This document shows, piece by piece, positions 57,561 to 64,000 of a stretch of DNA of 64,000 nucleotides. Both the position numbers and the translations under genes were made by a program. Numbering within the stretch: position 1 is the stretch's first letter; each line of letters starts with the position of its first letter. Source of the DNA: Gordonia rhizosphera NBRC 16068 (lineage in GTDB: Bacteria; Actinomycetota; Actinomycetes; Mycobacteriales; Mycobacteriaceae); NCBI RefSeq assembly GCF_000298195.1, contig NZ_BAHC01000213.1:1-64000 (forward strand), read 5' to 3'. The notes under the pieces were generated by a model that was given only the letters and a program-made list of their open reading frames with translations, was not told the DNA's origin and searched no databases.

Positions 57561-58805
57561 TCAGGCGGCGACGTCGTCGAGTTTCATGGTGCGCCTGTTG
57601 TAGGCCGGTATCGGGGTGCGGTTCGGGTCCTGTTCCACCGGTGGCAGCAGCCAGGGGTGCCGGTCGGCGCCCATCACGATGTCCCAGCCGGAGGCGTGGA
57701 CCTGGGCGTGACACGACGTGCAGAGTAGGCAGCCGTTGTTCAGGTCAGTGGGCCCCCCGTCAGCCCAATGGGTGATGTGGTGGCACTGTGTATATCCTGC
57801 TGCCGCACCGCATTTGACGCAGCAGTGGTCGCGGATGATCAACGCTCTGCGCTGATGGTGGGTGAACAGGCGTTGCGGGTGTCCCATGTCCAACGGCACC
57901 TTTTCCCCGTCGACGATGACCGCGCTCACGGTGCCATCACAGGACAGGGTTTTCGCCAGGGTCTGCGAGATCGGCCCCAGCCACTGCAGGGACGCGGCAT
58001 CGGGGGTGTCGACGGGCACCGTCAGGTTCAGATGGGTTTTCGGGACGGCCACCAGGTCCGCGACCCCCGAACTGTTGGCGTGGCCGGCGGCATCCAGGAT
58101 CATCTCCAACGCGTCGGCCCGGCGCTGCCCGGCGCTGCGGGCGTCTTCGGATCCGTCGGGTTCGGGTCGTTTACCGGCGAGGGATTCGATGGCCGACACC
58201 AGTTTCTCCCCGATCACGATGTCCAGGTTCGCGTGTACCTCCAACCGGCCGTCGTCGGTGGGTTTGGAAGTCCACTCGTTGATGGTGCGGTCTTCACCGG
58301 CCGGTACACCGCCCTGCTCGTCGGCGATCTGATTGCCGAGCTTGCGGGCGGTGTCGAGCACCTCGCGCGGGGTGGCCCCAGAGAATGCTTGGGCAAGCAA
58401 CGCCAACTGGTGTTCGATCCGTGACACCTCGCTCAACGGTTCGGGCGATCTCTTCTCGATGTGCCCCATCCCGCGGACAAGGGCGTCGATGTGTTCTCCG
58501 GAGAAGACCCCGTCCCCGCTGTAGGCGGCGATCCGTTCCAGGGTGGTCAGGGCGGCGGCGATGCGCAGCCACCGGTCCGCCACTGTGGGTGCGGCACCCA
58601 TCTCGATCAGCAACGCTCGGGTCTTGCCGCCGGTCTGACGCGCCACTCCCAACCGGTCCAGCGCACCGGCGTGGACGGCGAGTTGGTGGTCGACCACGTT
58701 GCGCAGACCCATCAGGATCTTGGTCGTGTCGTAGACCTCGCGGCCGGTGGCGTCCGAGGTGATGGTGAGGTCTCGCAGGGCGGGGAGCAGGGTGTCGAGT
58801 GGCAT
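57561..58805 (-). CDS. 13E12/DUF222 HNH endonuclease-like protein
   Basis: A 414-residue protein of the actinobacterial 13E12/DUF222 family. It has a long helical N-terminal DUF222 region and a C-terminal HNH domain (CVKCGAAAGYTQCHHITHWADGGPTDLNNGCLLCTSCHAQVH) in which the CxxC pairs and HH-x14-N-x-H layout are intact, so nuclease activity is plausible. These genes are multicopy in Gordonia and mycobacteria, and their role is unknown. The ATG at 58805 is preferred because a LexA-overlapped promoter with -10 TACTCT ends seven bases upstream, giving a leaderless transcript. The longer upstream frame (MQHRNIPP) would run through that promoter. Confidence 0.85.
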   Translation of the reverse strand: MPLDTLLPALRDLTITSDATGREVYDTTKILMGLRNVVDHQLAVHAGALDRLGVARQTGGKTRALLIEMGAAPTVADRWLRIAAALTTLERIAAYSGDGVFSGEHIDALVRGMGHIEKRSPEPLSEVSRIEHQLALLAQAFSGATPREVLDTARKLGNQIADEQGGVPAGEDRTINEWTSKPTDDGRLEVHANLDIVIGEKLVSAIESLAGKRPEPDGSEDARSAGQRRADALEMILDAAGHANSSGVADLVAVPKTHLNLTVPVDTPDAASLQWLGPISQTLAKTLSCDGTVSAVIVDGEKVPLDMGHPQRLFTHHQRRALIIRDHCCVKCGAAAGYTQCHHITHWADGGPTDLNNGCLLCTSCHAQVHASGWDIVMGADRHPWLLPPVEQDPNRTPIPAYNRRTMKLDDVAA

Positions 58806-58811
58806 GCCCCA

Positions 58812-58840
58812 AGAGTAGTCGAACAGGTGTTCGAACACAA
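58812..58840 (-). promoter_or_regulatory. SOS promoter with LexA box in its spacer
   Basis: On the minus strand, TTGTGT (58835-58840), 17 bp, then TACTCT (58812-58817) forms a promoter for the HNH gene. The LexA box TCGAACAGGTGTTCGA (58819-58834), fitting TCGAAC-N4-GTTCGA perfectly, occupies the spacer. Damage-induced loss of LexA should switch the gene on. Confidence 0.85.
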
Positions 58841-59120
58841 CCCTTTTTGGGGGTATATTTCTGTGCTGCAAGGGTTTTCGCCATTCGGACGGTGATCCAA
58901 TCGGTCATCATATCGTGGCCGTCCGACAGGTTCGTCGATGTGAATTGTGGAGTGTCGCATGGACTGCCGGCGTCCCTTCGTGACGCTCGCAAGCTTGCTC
59001 CTCAGGGGGCGGATGGCGCTCGCTCTTGAGGGCGGGTGACGTTCGCACGCTCGCTCCGGTGTCCATCCGGCAGAAGGACCCCGATTCTGTCGTTGGCCGA
59101 TTCCCTCCCCGGACGCGCCA
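58841..59120. other. Non-coding gap upstream of the HNH gene
   Basis: No credible gene, RNA or repeat array was found between the SOS promoter and the terminator at 59121. A segment near 59040-59060 (CGCTCGCTC/CGCACGCTC) is low in complexity but not clearly repetitive. Confidence 0.55.
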
Positions 59121-59151
59121 GAGCCGGTCACCTGCGTGAGGTGACCGGCTC
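59121..59151 (-). terminator. Terminator hairpin after the aldehyde dehydrogenase
   Basis: GAGCCGGTCACCT (59121-59133) and AGGTGACCGGCTC (59139-59151) form a perfect 13-bp stem with a 5-base loop, 21 bp beyond the aldehyde dehydrogenase stop on the minus strand. Confidence 0.85.
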
Positions 59152-59171
59152 CGGCGGTTTCCTGTGAGAGA

Positions 59172-60671
59172 TCAGGCTTCGGTGGTTTGGTAACCCATGG
59201 GCATGAGGATCGACTTGTGTTCGAGGTAGGACTCGAGCCCTTCGCGGCCGTTCTCGCGGCCGATGCCGGAGTTCTTGTACCCGCCGAAGGGGGACGCGGG
59301 ATCGATGGCGTACCAATTGATCCCGAGTGTGCCGGTGCGGATCTGCTTGGCGATCTCGACGCCGCGCTCGACGTCGGAGGTCCAGATCGACCCGGCCAGA
59401 CCGTAGTCGGAGTCGTTGGCGATGGCGACCGCGTCATCGACGGTGTCGTAGGCGATCACGCTGATGACCGGCCCGAAGATCTCCTCGCGGGCGATGGTCA
59501 TGTCGTTGGTGACGTCGGTGAAGATCGTCGGGGTGACGTAGAACCCGTCGTCGAGGCCCGCAGGTCGGGTGCCTTCGAGCACGGGGGTGGCGCCCTCCTC
59601 TTTGCCCTTGGCGACGTAGCCTTCGACCTTCTGCCGCTGCTTGTCGGTGATCAGCGGGCCGAGCATGGTGCCCTCGGCGGTCGGGAGCCCCGGGGTGAAC
59701 GTCTTGGCGGTCTCGATCATCGCGTTGACGATCTCGTCGTGACGGGAGCGGGGGACCAACACGCGGGTCTGCGCGACGCAGGCCTGTCCGGCGTTGATCA
59801 GCCCGGCGGAGAACACCAGCATGAAGATGTTCGCCTCGAGGTCTACATCGTCGAGGACGATGGCCGCGGACTTGCCGCCGAGTTCGAGCGAACACCGTTT
59901 GAGGGTCTCGCCGCAGCGGGCCGCGATCCTGCGGCCCGCCGCCGTCGAGCCGGTGAAGGTGATCTTGTCGACGTCGGGATGGTCGACGAGTGCCTGCCCG
60001 GTTGCCACGCCACCCGGCACGACTGAGATCACCCCCTCGGGGACGCCGGCGTCGACGAAGATCTGGGCGAGCAGGTTCGCGTTGAGCGGCGTCTCCGGCG
60101 CCGGCTTGAGGACGATCGAGCAACCGGCCGCCAGCGCGGGACCGAGCTTGTTGCACAACAGGAACAGCGGGACGTTCCACGCGATGATCGCGCCGACGAC
60201 GCCGACAGGCTCGCGCGTCACCAGCGTCTCCCCGAACAGTCCGGTGCGGCGCTCCTCCCACGGGAAGTCGGTCGCGGCGGCGGCGTAGCCCTGCAGCACG
60301 CCGGTCGCCGGCAGCTGTTGCAGGGTCGCCACATCGGTTGGGGTGGCGCCCATCTCGGCCGAGACGAGGTTGGTGATGTCTGCGGTGCGTTCGTTGATCA
60401 GGTCCGCGGCCCGGTTCAGGACCGCCGCACGGTCGGCGGGTGGTGTGTTGCGCCAGATCCCGGATTCGAATGCGGCGCGGGCGGTTTGGACGGCGGTGTC
60501 CACGTCGGTCTCGTCGCCGAGCGGCACCGAACCGACTCGCTCGCCGGTGGCCGGTGAGAACACCTCGAGTGTCTCGGTCGAATGCGGGTCGACCCATCGT
60601 CCGCCGATGAACAGTTGTGGTTGGTCGCCGGCGCCCACGAGCGCGGTGCCGGGATGAGACTCGACGGTCAT
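59172..60671 (-). CDS. KstR-controlled NAD-dependent aldehyde dehydrogenase
   Basis: A 499-residue aldehyde dehydrogenase of the class 1/2 type, with AWNVPLF at residue 164, Glu263 in LELGGKSAA and catalytic Cys298 in NAGQACVAQ. The ATG at 60671 has GGAGCTAC upstream, and a perfect KstR operator lies 45 bp before it. I recall Rv0223c, an aldehyde dehydrogenase, as a KstR regulon member, and this looks like its counterpart. It may oxidise sterol side-chain or other aldehydes. It is far from the other KstR genes, being in the mhuD-mutY neighbourhood, and stands alone as a one-gene unit. Confidence 0.87.
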   Translation of the reverse strand: MTVESHPGTALVGAGDQPQLFIGGRWVDPHSTETLEVFSPATGERVGSVPLGDETDVDTAVQTARAAFESGIWRNTPPADRAAVLNRAADLINERTADITNLVSAEMGATPTDVATLQQLPATGVLQGYAAAATDFPWEERRTGLFGETLVTREPVGVVGAIIAWNVPLFLLCNKLGPALAAGCSIVLKPAPETPLNANLLAQIFVDAGVPEGVISVVPGGVATGQALVDHPDVDKITFTGSTAAGRRIAARCGETLKRCSLELGGKSAAIVLDDVDLEANIFMLVFSAGLINAGQACVAQTRVLVPRSRHDEIVNAMIETAKTFTPGLPTAEGTMLGPLITDKQRQKVEGYVAKGKEEGATPVLEGTRPAGLDDGFYVTPTIFTDVTNDMTIAREEIFGPVISVIAYDTVDDAVAIANDSDYGLAGSIWTSDVERGVEIAKQIRTGTLGINWYAIDPASPFGGYKNSGIGRENGREGLESYLEHKSILMPMGYQTTEA

Positions 60672-60715
60672 GGATGTAGCTCCTGGGTCGGGGAAAACGC
60701 CTCCACCCGCGATAC

Positions 60716-60729
60716 TAGAACACGTTCTA
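60716..60729. promoter_or_regulatory. Perfect KstR operator before the aldehyde dehydrogenase
   Basis: TAGAACACGTTCTA is identical to the site at 35347. It lies between the start of the aldehyde dehydrogenase (60671) and the palindrome at 60770, so it acts on the former. Confidence 0.9.
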
Positions 60730-60769
60730 ACTTTTCTGCCAGGGGATGCCCCCATCGCGCACCCCATCA

Positions 60770-60787
60770 TCGACCGTGCACGGTCGA
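60770..60787 (-). terminator. 18-bp palindrome downstream of the LON-domain gene
   Basis: TCGACCGTGCACGGTCGA is a perfect palindrome 9 bp after the LON-domain stop (minus strand). It resembles the CGTGCACGGTCGACGG hairpin following kstR2 and the CGTCGACCGTGC core of the 21-bp arrays. No T-run follows. Confidence 0.6.
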
Positions 60788-60796
60788 CGAAGCGTC

Positions 60797-61432
60797 TCAG
60801 CGGCTGAAGCGGAGCATGGCGACGAGACCTTCAACGACGTCCTCGAGCACCGCGACCTGCTCGGCGACGGTGGTGCACTCCAGCAGGCGCTGGCGGTCGG
60901 CGGCACCGACGGGCAGGCGAACTGCCCATGCGAACAGGCCGTACTCGCCGAGGTCGTCGACGTCGAACTCCGGGAGTCCGACGGGCATCGCCTCGGGTTG
61001 GGTCGCGGCGACCTCGGCGACGAACTCGCGCAGCGCGCGACCGAGTTTCGCAACCAAAGGCGCGTCGTCGGGCCCCATCACAGGAAGTGGAAGGATCTCG
61101 GTGACCGCCTGCGGGTAAGGGTCGTCGGGCAGCCATTCGGTCACGCGGAACCGCTCGGTGCCGGTGCACGTCAGCGAGGCTTGGCCGTCCGCCTGCTGCA
61201 GCAGGTTCTCGATCCGGGCGAAGGTGCCGACGTCATGCCGCACGTCGCCGCCACCGACCTCATGCCCCCGCGCGATGAGAACCACGCCGAACCGTCCGGA
61301 CTCTCGAGACGTGCCCAGACAATCGACGAGCATCTGCCGGTAGCGCGGCTCGAAGATGCGCAGCGGCAGCGGCTCGCCCGGCAACAGCGCGGTGCCCAAC
61401 GGGAACATCGGGGTCACGGGTGAGCCCGACAT
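60797..61432 (-). CDS. Stand-alone LON substrate-binding-domain protein
   Basis: A 211-residue protein consisting only of the LON N-terminal (substrate-binding) domain: MFPLGTALLPGEPLPLRIFEPRYRQML, then FGVVLIARG and a long helical C-terminus. There is no AAA+ or protease domain, as in the peptidase S16 LON-domain family. Its function is not known. It overlaps nothing and lies 12 bp from mhuD (same strand), so the two may be one transcript. An 18-bp palindrome follows. Confidence 0.82.
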   Translation of the reverse strand: MSGSPVTPMFPLGTALLPGEPLPLRIFEPRYRQMLVDCLGTSRESGRFGVVLIARGHEVGGGDVRHDVGTFARIENLLQQADGQASLTCTGTERFRVTEWLPDDPYPQAVTEILPLPVMGPDDAPLVAKLGRALREFVAEVAATQPEAMPVGLPEFDVDDLGEYGLFAWAVRLPVGAADRQRLLECTTVAEQVAVLEDVVEGLVAMLRFSR

Positions 61433-61444
61433 CGGCGGCGTGAG

Positions 61445-61753
61445 TCAGGCCTGCGGTCTGGCGTCGAGTACGACCTCGAACTCGAGCAGGTCCGCGCCGC
61501 TGGCGACCGGCTTGGCGCGCTCGCCCGAATGGGCCTCACGTGCGGGGCCCGATACCCATGCCTGGAAGTCCTCCTCGGACTCCCACTGGGTCACCACGAA
61601 GTACCGGTCGTCGCCCTTCACCGGGCGCAACAACTGGAATCCGAGGAAGCCCTTGGACCCGTCCACCGAGTGGGCGCGATGCGCGAAGCGCTTCTCGAGT
61701 TCCGGCCCGGCGCCCTCGGGCACCGAGATTGCGTTTATCTTCACCACTGCCAT
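61445..61753 (-). CDS. mhuD: Heme-degrading monooxygenase MhuD
   Basis: A 102-residue ABM-fold protein with all known MhuD active-site residues: Asn7 (MAVVKIN), Trp66 (EEDFQAW) and His75 (AREAH). The family opens heme to mycobilin and releases iron. It matches Rv3592 closely over most of its length (VPEGAGPELEKRFAHRAHS, GFLGFQLLRPVKGDDRYFVV). The ATG at 61753 is well placed. It is encoded with the LON-domain gene and near mutY and an alpha/beta hydrolase gene, which resembles the M. tuberculosis order. No iron box was found by eye. Confidence 0.93.
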   Translation of the reverse strand: MAVVKINAISVPEGAGPELEKRFAHRAHSVDGSKGFLGFQLLRPVKGDDRYFVVTQWESEEDFQAWVSGPAREAHSGERAKPVASGADLLEFEVVLDARPQA

Positions 61754-61774
61754 GTCGTCCACCCTACTGGTGCG

Positions 61775-61818
61775 TCGTGAGTACCTTGGCGAGAAGTCGT
61801 GAGTACCTTGGCGAGAAG
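61775..61818 (+). repeat. Tandem 22-bp duplication upstream of the DUF427 gene
   Basis: TCGTGAGTACCTTGGCGAG followed by AAG is present twice, at 61775-61796 and 61797-61818, with no differences. It sits in the 92-bp divergent region between mhuD and the DUF427 gene and encodes SREYLGEK-SREYLGEK in one frame. It is unrelated in sequence to the 21-bp arrays. Confidence 0.9.
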
Positions 61819-61845
61819 GAGACGATCCGGCATGGAGGTGCACAC

Positions 61846-62214
61846 ATGACCCGTCGGCGACGCGAACCGGGAGCCGATCACCCGATCACCATCGAGCCGA
61901 CCGCGGGTCGAGTCGTGGTGCGTGTCGGCGACATCGTGGTCGCCGACACCGTCTCCGCGCTGACGCTGCGGGAGGCGTCCTACCCGCCGGTGCAGTACAT
62001 ACCGCTCGCCGACGTGGACCGTTCCGTCCTGCGCGACAGCGCCACCACCACCTACTGCCCGTACAAGGGTGACTGCAACTACCACGATCTCGTCCTGGAC
62101 GACGACGAGGTCACCGACGCGGTGTGGACCTATCGCGACCCGTACCCCGCGGTTTCCGACATCGCCGGACATGTTGCGTTCTACCCGCATCGGGTCGACG
62201 TGGCGTCGGCCTGA
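61846..62214 (+). CDS. DUF427 domain protein
   Basis: A 122-residue protein matching DUF427 through YIPLADVDRSVL, TYCPYKGDCNYHDLVLDD and TYRDPYPAVSDIAGHVAFYPHRV. The conserved Cys and His in TYCPYKGDCNYHDL suggest a metal or cofactor site. The role is unknown. The ATG at 61846 has GGAGGTG nine bases upstream, and the 22-bp duplication lies before it. It is transcribed rightwards and is followed 29 bp later by the hydrolase. Confidence 0.87.
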   Translation: MTRRRREPGADHPITIEPTAGRVVVRVGDIVVADTVSALTLREASYPPVQYIPLADVDRSVLRDSATTTYCPYKGDCNYHDLVLDDDEVTDAVWTYRDPYPAVSDIAGHVAFYPHRVDVASA

Positions 62215-62243
62215 ATCGGGCACGCTGCCATACGCTTGAGCCC

Positions 62244-63059
62244 GTGATCGCCCATCCCTCAGCCCCCGCCGACACCGGTCTCCTCGATCATGGTGGCCCG
62301 GTGGATGCCGACGGGACGCCGGTACGCGGCGTCGGCCCCATCGTGCTGTTGCACGGGCTCATGGGCCGAGGCCGGACCTGGCGGCGTCAGATCCCCTGGC
62401 TGCGACGACACGGACGCGTCTTCACCTTCGACGCGGCATTCCACACCGGCGCCGACGACACGCCCCCCGACGATCCGTCCGACCTCAGCACCGACCGATT
62501 CGTCGCCGATCTCGCCGAGATCCTGGTGTGGATCGACCAGGGTCCGGCGGTTCTCGTCGGCCACTCGATGGGCGCCCTGCACGCCTGGTGTACCGCGGCG
62601 AGATATCCGGAGATGGTGTCCGCATTGGTGATCGAGGACATGGCACCCGACTTCCGCGGGCAGACGACCCGCACGTGGACGCCGTGGTTCGACAGCTGGC
62701 CGCAGCGTTTCGGGTCGCTCGCCGCAGCGGAGCGGATGTTCGGCGGGGTCGCGGGCCGCTACTTCTACGAGGCGTTCGACGATGGGCGCCTGCACGGGAG
62801 CCTGCAGATCTGGGCCGACATCGCCGAGGAGTGGGGTGGCCGCGACTTCTGGGCCGAGTGGTCGTCGGTGCGCGTCCCGTCGCTCGTGATCGAGGCCGAG
62901 CACACCGTGACCCCGCCCGGGCAGATGCGGAAGATGTGTTCGGTCAACGACTTCGCGCAGTACCTGCGGGTCGTCGGCGCCGGTCACCTCGTCCACGACG
63001 ACGCGCCCGACGAGTATCGTGGCGCGGTCGAGGCATTCCTGTCGATGCTGCCGTCCTGA
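62244..63059 (+). CDS. Alpha/beta hydrolase (Rv3591c-like)
   Basis: A 271-residue alpha/beta-fold hydrolase. The oxyanion loop is LLHGLMGRGRTW, the nucleophile is the Ser in VGHSMGALHAW, and the acid and base candidates are in SLVIEAEHTV and GAGHLVHDDAP. The GTG at 62244 is preferred because TACGCT lies 7 bases upstream (leaderless type). An earlier in-frame start would overlap the DUF427 gene and add an Arg-rich leader without family similarity. The substrate is unknown. The gene next to it is mutY, on the opposite strand with stops 18 bp apart. Confidence 0.84.
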   Translation: MIAHPSAPADTGLLDHGGPVDADGTPVRGVGPIVLLHGLMGRGRTWRRQIPWLRRHGRVFTFDAAFHTGADDTPPDDPSDLSTDRFVADLAEILVWIDQGPAVLVGHSMGALHAWCTAARYPEMVSALVIEDMAPDFRGQTTRTWTPWFDSWPQRFGSLAAAERMFGGVAGRYFYEAFDDGRLHGSLQIWADIAEEWGGRDFWAEWSSVRVPSLVIEAEHTVTPPGQMRKMCSVNDFAQYLRVVGAGHLVHDDAPDEYRGAVEAFLSMLPS

Positions 63060-63077
63060 CCCGGCTGTCCGCGACCG

Positions 63078-63974
63078 TCAGTCGGCCTCACCCGCAAGGC
63101 AATAGCGGCCGTCGGCGGTGAGTTCGACGAGGCCGTCGACGAGCAGGGAGTCCAGTGCGCGGTCGCGCTGTGCGGTGTCGGTGGTCCACGCGATGTCGAG
63201 GCGGTCGCGCGTCACCGGATGGTCGGTGTCGCGCAGGACGTCGAGCAGTAGGCCCCGCACCTGACGGTCGGTGCCGGCGAACTTCTGCACCTTGCGCGGC
63301 GGTCCGGTGTGGGCGGGTCGGCCCAGGCGCACCCAGGTGCAGTCGGTGAGCGGGCAATCGTCGCAGCGCGGGGTGCGCGCGGTGCACACGAGTGCGCCGA
63401 GCTCCATGAGTGCCGCCGAGAACCGGGGTGCCGTCGTCGCGAACGTGTCGTCCGGGTCGCGGGGGAGCAGCGCCGACGCGTCGTCGAGGTCGGTGCGCGA
63501 CGGATTGCCGGGCTGTTCGCGACCGTGCACCGCCCGGGCGATGACGCGGCGCACGTTGGTGTCCACGACCGGCACCGGCTGCCCGTAGGCGAAGCAGGCG
63601 ACCGCGCGGGCGGTGTAGTCGCCGATGCCGGGCAGGGTCAGCATCGTCGCGACTTCGTCGGGGACCCGATCGCCGTGCTGCTCGGCGAGCACCCCGGCGC
63701 ACTCGTGCAGCCGCAGAGCCCGCCGCGGATACCCGAGCTTGCCCCAGGCACGAAGCACCTCACCGGCAGACGCCGCGGCCATCGCCGACGGCACCGGCCA
63801 GCGCCGCACCCACTCATGCCACGGTCCGATCACCCGGGAGACCGGCGTCTGCTGGAGCATGATCTCGCTGATCAGGATCTGCCACCCGGACAAGCCGGGT
63901 TCGCGCCACGGCAGGTCCCGCTCGTGACGATCGAACCAACCGAGGAGCACACCGGATGGCACACTAGTGGTCAT
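63078..63974 (-). CDS. mutY: A/G-specific adenine DNA glycosylase MutY
   Basis: A 298-residue HhH-GPD glycosylase. The catalytic Glu37 is in SEIMLQQTPV, LPGIGDYTARAVACFAYG is the helix-hairpin-helix, and the Asp of VVDTNVRRV follows. The [4Fe-4S] motif is C-x6-C-x2-C-x4-C (CTARTPRCDDCPLTDC), with one residue fewer in the last loop than the common C-x5-C form. It removes adenine mispaired with 8-oxoguanine. The ATG at 63974 coincides with the start codon of a putative divergent gene, so one of the two starts may be further in. The adjacent TTG at 63980 is unlikely. Confidence 0.9.
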   Translation of the reverse strand: MTTSVPSGVLLGWFDRHERDLPWREPGLSGWQILISEIMLQQTPVSRVIGPWHEWVRRWPVPSAMAAASAGEVLRAWGKLGYPRRALRLHECAGVLAEQHGDRVPDEVATMLTLPGIGDYTARAVACFAYGQPVPVVDTNVRRVIARAVHGREQPGNPSRTDLDDASALLPRDPDDTFATTAPRFSAALMELGALVCTARTPRCDDCPLTDCTWVRLGRPAHTGPPRKVQKFAGTDRQVRGLLLDVLRDTDHPVTRDRLDIAWTTDTAQRDRALDSLLVDGLVELTADGRYCLAGEAD

Positions 63975-64000
63975 GAACAAAGTGACCCCGGCCGCCGCGT
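63973..64000 (+). CDS. Partial divergent gene, candidate carbonic anhydrase N-terminus
   Basis: Only nine codons (MNKVTPAAA, then T) are visible before the window edge. In M. tuberculosis mutY is divergent from canB, whose start reads NPVAAW-like sequence, and the visible TPAAA followed by a T would fit. The call rests on synteny and a few residues only. It shares two bases with the mutY start. Confidence 0.3.

Noticed and set aside
1..64000. tRNA, rRNA or riboswitch genes
   Set aside because: No cloverleaf, rRNA-like or known riboswitch sequence was seen when reading the intergenic gaps. A covariance-model search would be needed to exclude small RNAs.

Overview
This window comes from a GC-rich actinobacterium of the Mycobacteriales (Corynebacteriales). 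Gordonia is the best guess and Rhodococcus or Dietzia-like relatives are possible. The evidence is dense GC-rich coding with frequent GTG and TTG starts, ATGA/TGATG gene overlaps, a mycothiol-type arsenate reductase, a LexA box of the TCGAAC-N4-GTTCGA type, and sterol genes in nearly the order of the Mycobacterium tuberculosis cholesterol locus. No rRNA, tRNA, integrase or transposase was recognised.

Positions 246-15468 form the KstR2-type regulon for sterol rings C and D. They encode fadD3, fadE30, ipdF, fadA6, an aldehyde dehydrogenase, kstR2, an acyl-CoA synthetase, the ipdC-ipdB-ipdA-echA20 operon, and two SDR genes followed by an NTF2-like gene. Three KstR2-like operators (1817, 6912, 13291) sit at the expected promoters. 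Positions 15589-18618 carry a DUF5313 membrane protein, an unusual GyrA-like/GNAT fusion and an acyl-CoA synthetase behind two KstR-like sites.

Positions 18631-25526 look like an accessory block. Two CYP125-like P450 genes (18631, 23481) flank an arsenic module (arsR, acr3, arsC, a CadI/ArsI-type gene and a second arsR). Both P450 promoters carry the same long inverted repeat, CCATACA-N13-TGTAT(G/C)G, and a TetR-family gene is divergent from one of them. Positions 25507-29118 hold ddn-like, fadA5, the canonical cyp125 (Cys377) and a steroid-isomerase-like gene, with three KstR operators between fadA5 and cyp125. Positions 29286-31849 are a two-gene operon of unknown function.

Positions 32043-42631 encode sterol side-chain functions: ltp3, ltp4, a DUF35 partner, two LLM oxidoreductases, a CYP102-like P450 without a reductase domain, echA19, fadD19 and a nitronate monooxygenase-like protein. 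Positions 42879-57258 hold fadE27-fadE26, fdxD, hsd4A and the complete mce4 sterol importer (yrbE4AB, mce4A-F and two Mce-associated proteins). Positions 57561-64000 hold a LexA-controlled 13E12/DUF222 HNH protein, a KstR-controlled aldehyde dehydrogenase, a LON-domain protein, mhuD, a DUF427 protein, an alpha/beta hydrolase and mutY. The last three named types plus mhuD resemble the M. tuberculosis Rv3589-Rv3592 neighbourhood.

Together the genes import sterols (Mce4), oxidise and activate the side chain (CYP125, FadD19), shorten it by beta-oxidation and aldol cleavage (FadE26/27, EchA19, FadA5, Ltp3/4), and degrade the C/D-ring remnant HIP (FadD3, FadE30, IpdF, EchA20, IpdAB, IpdC, FadA6). 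KstR sites (TAGAACnnGTTCTA) mark uptake and side-chain genes, and KstR2 sites mark the C/D-ring genes. Several genes are followed directly by arrays of 21-bp tandem repeats, always in the orientation of the gene they follow.
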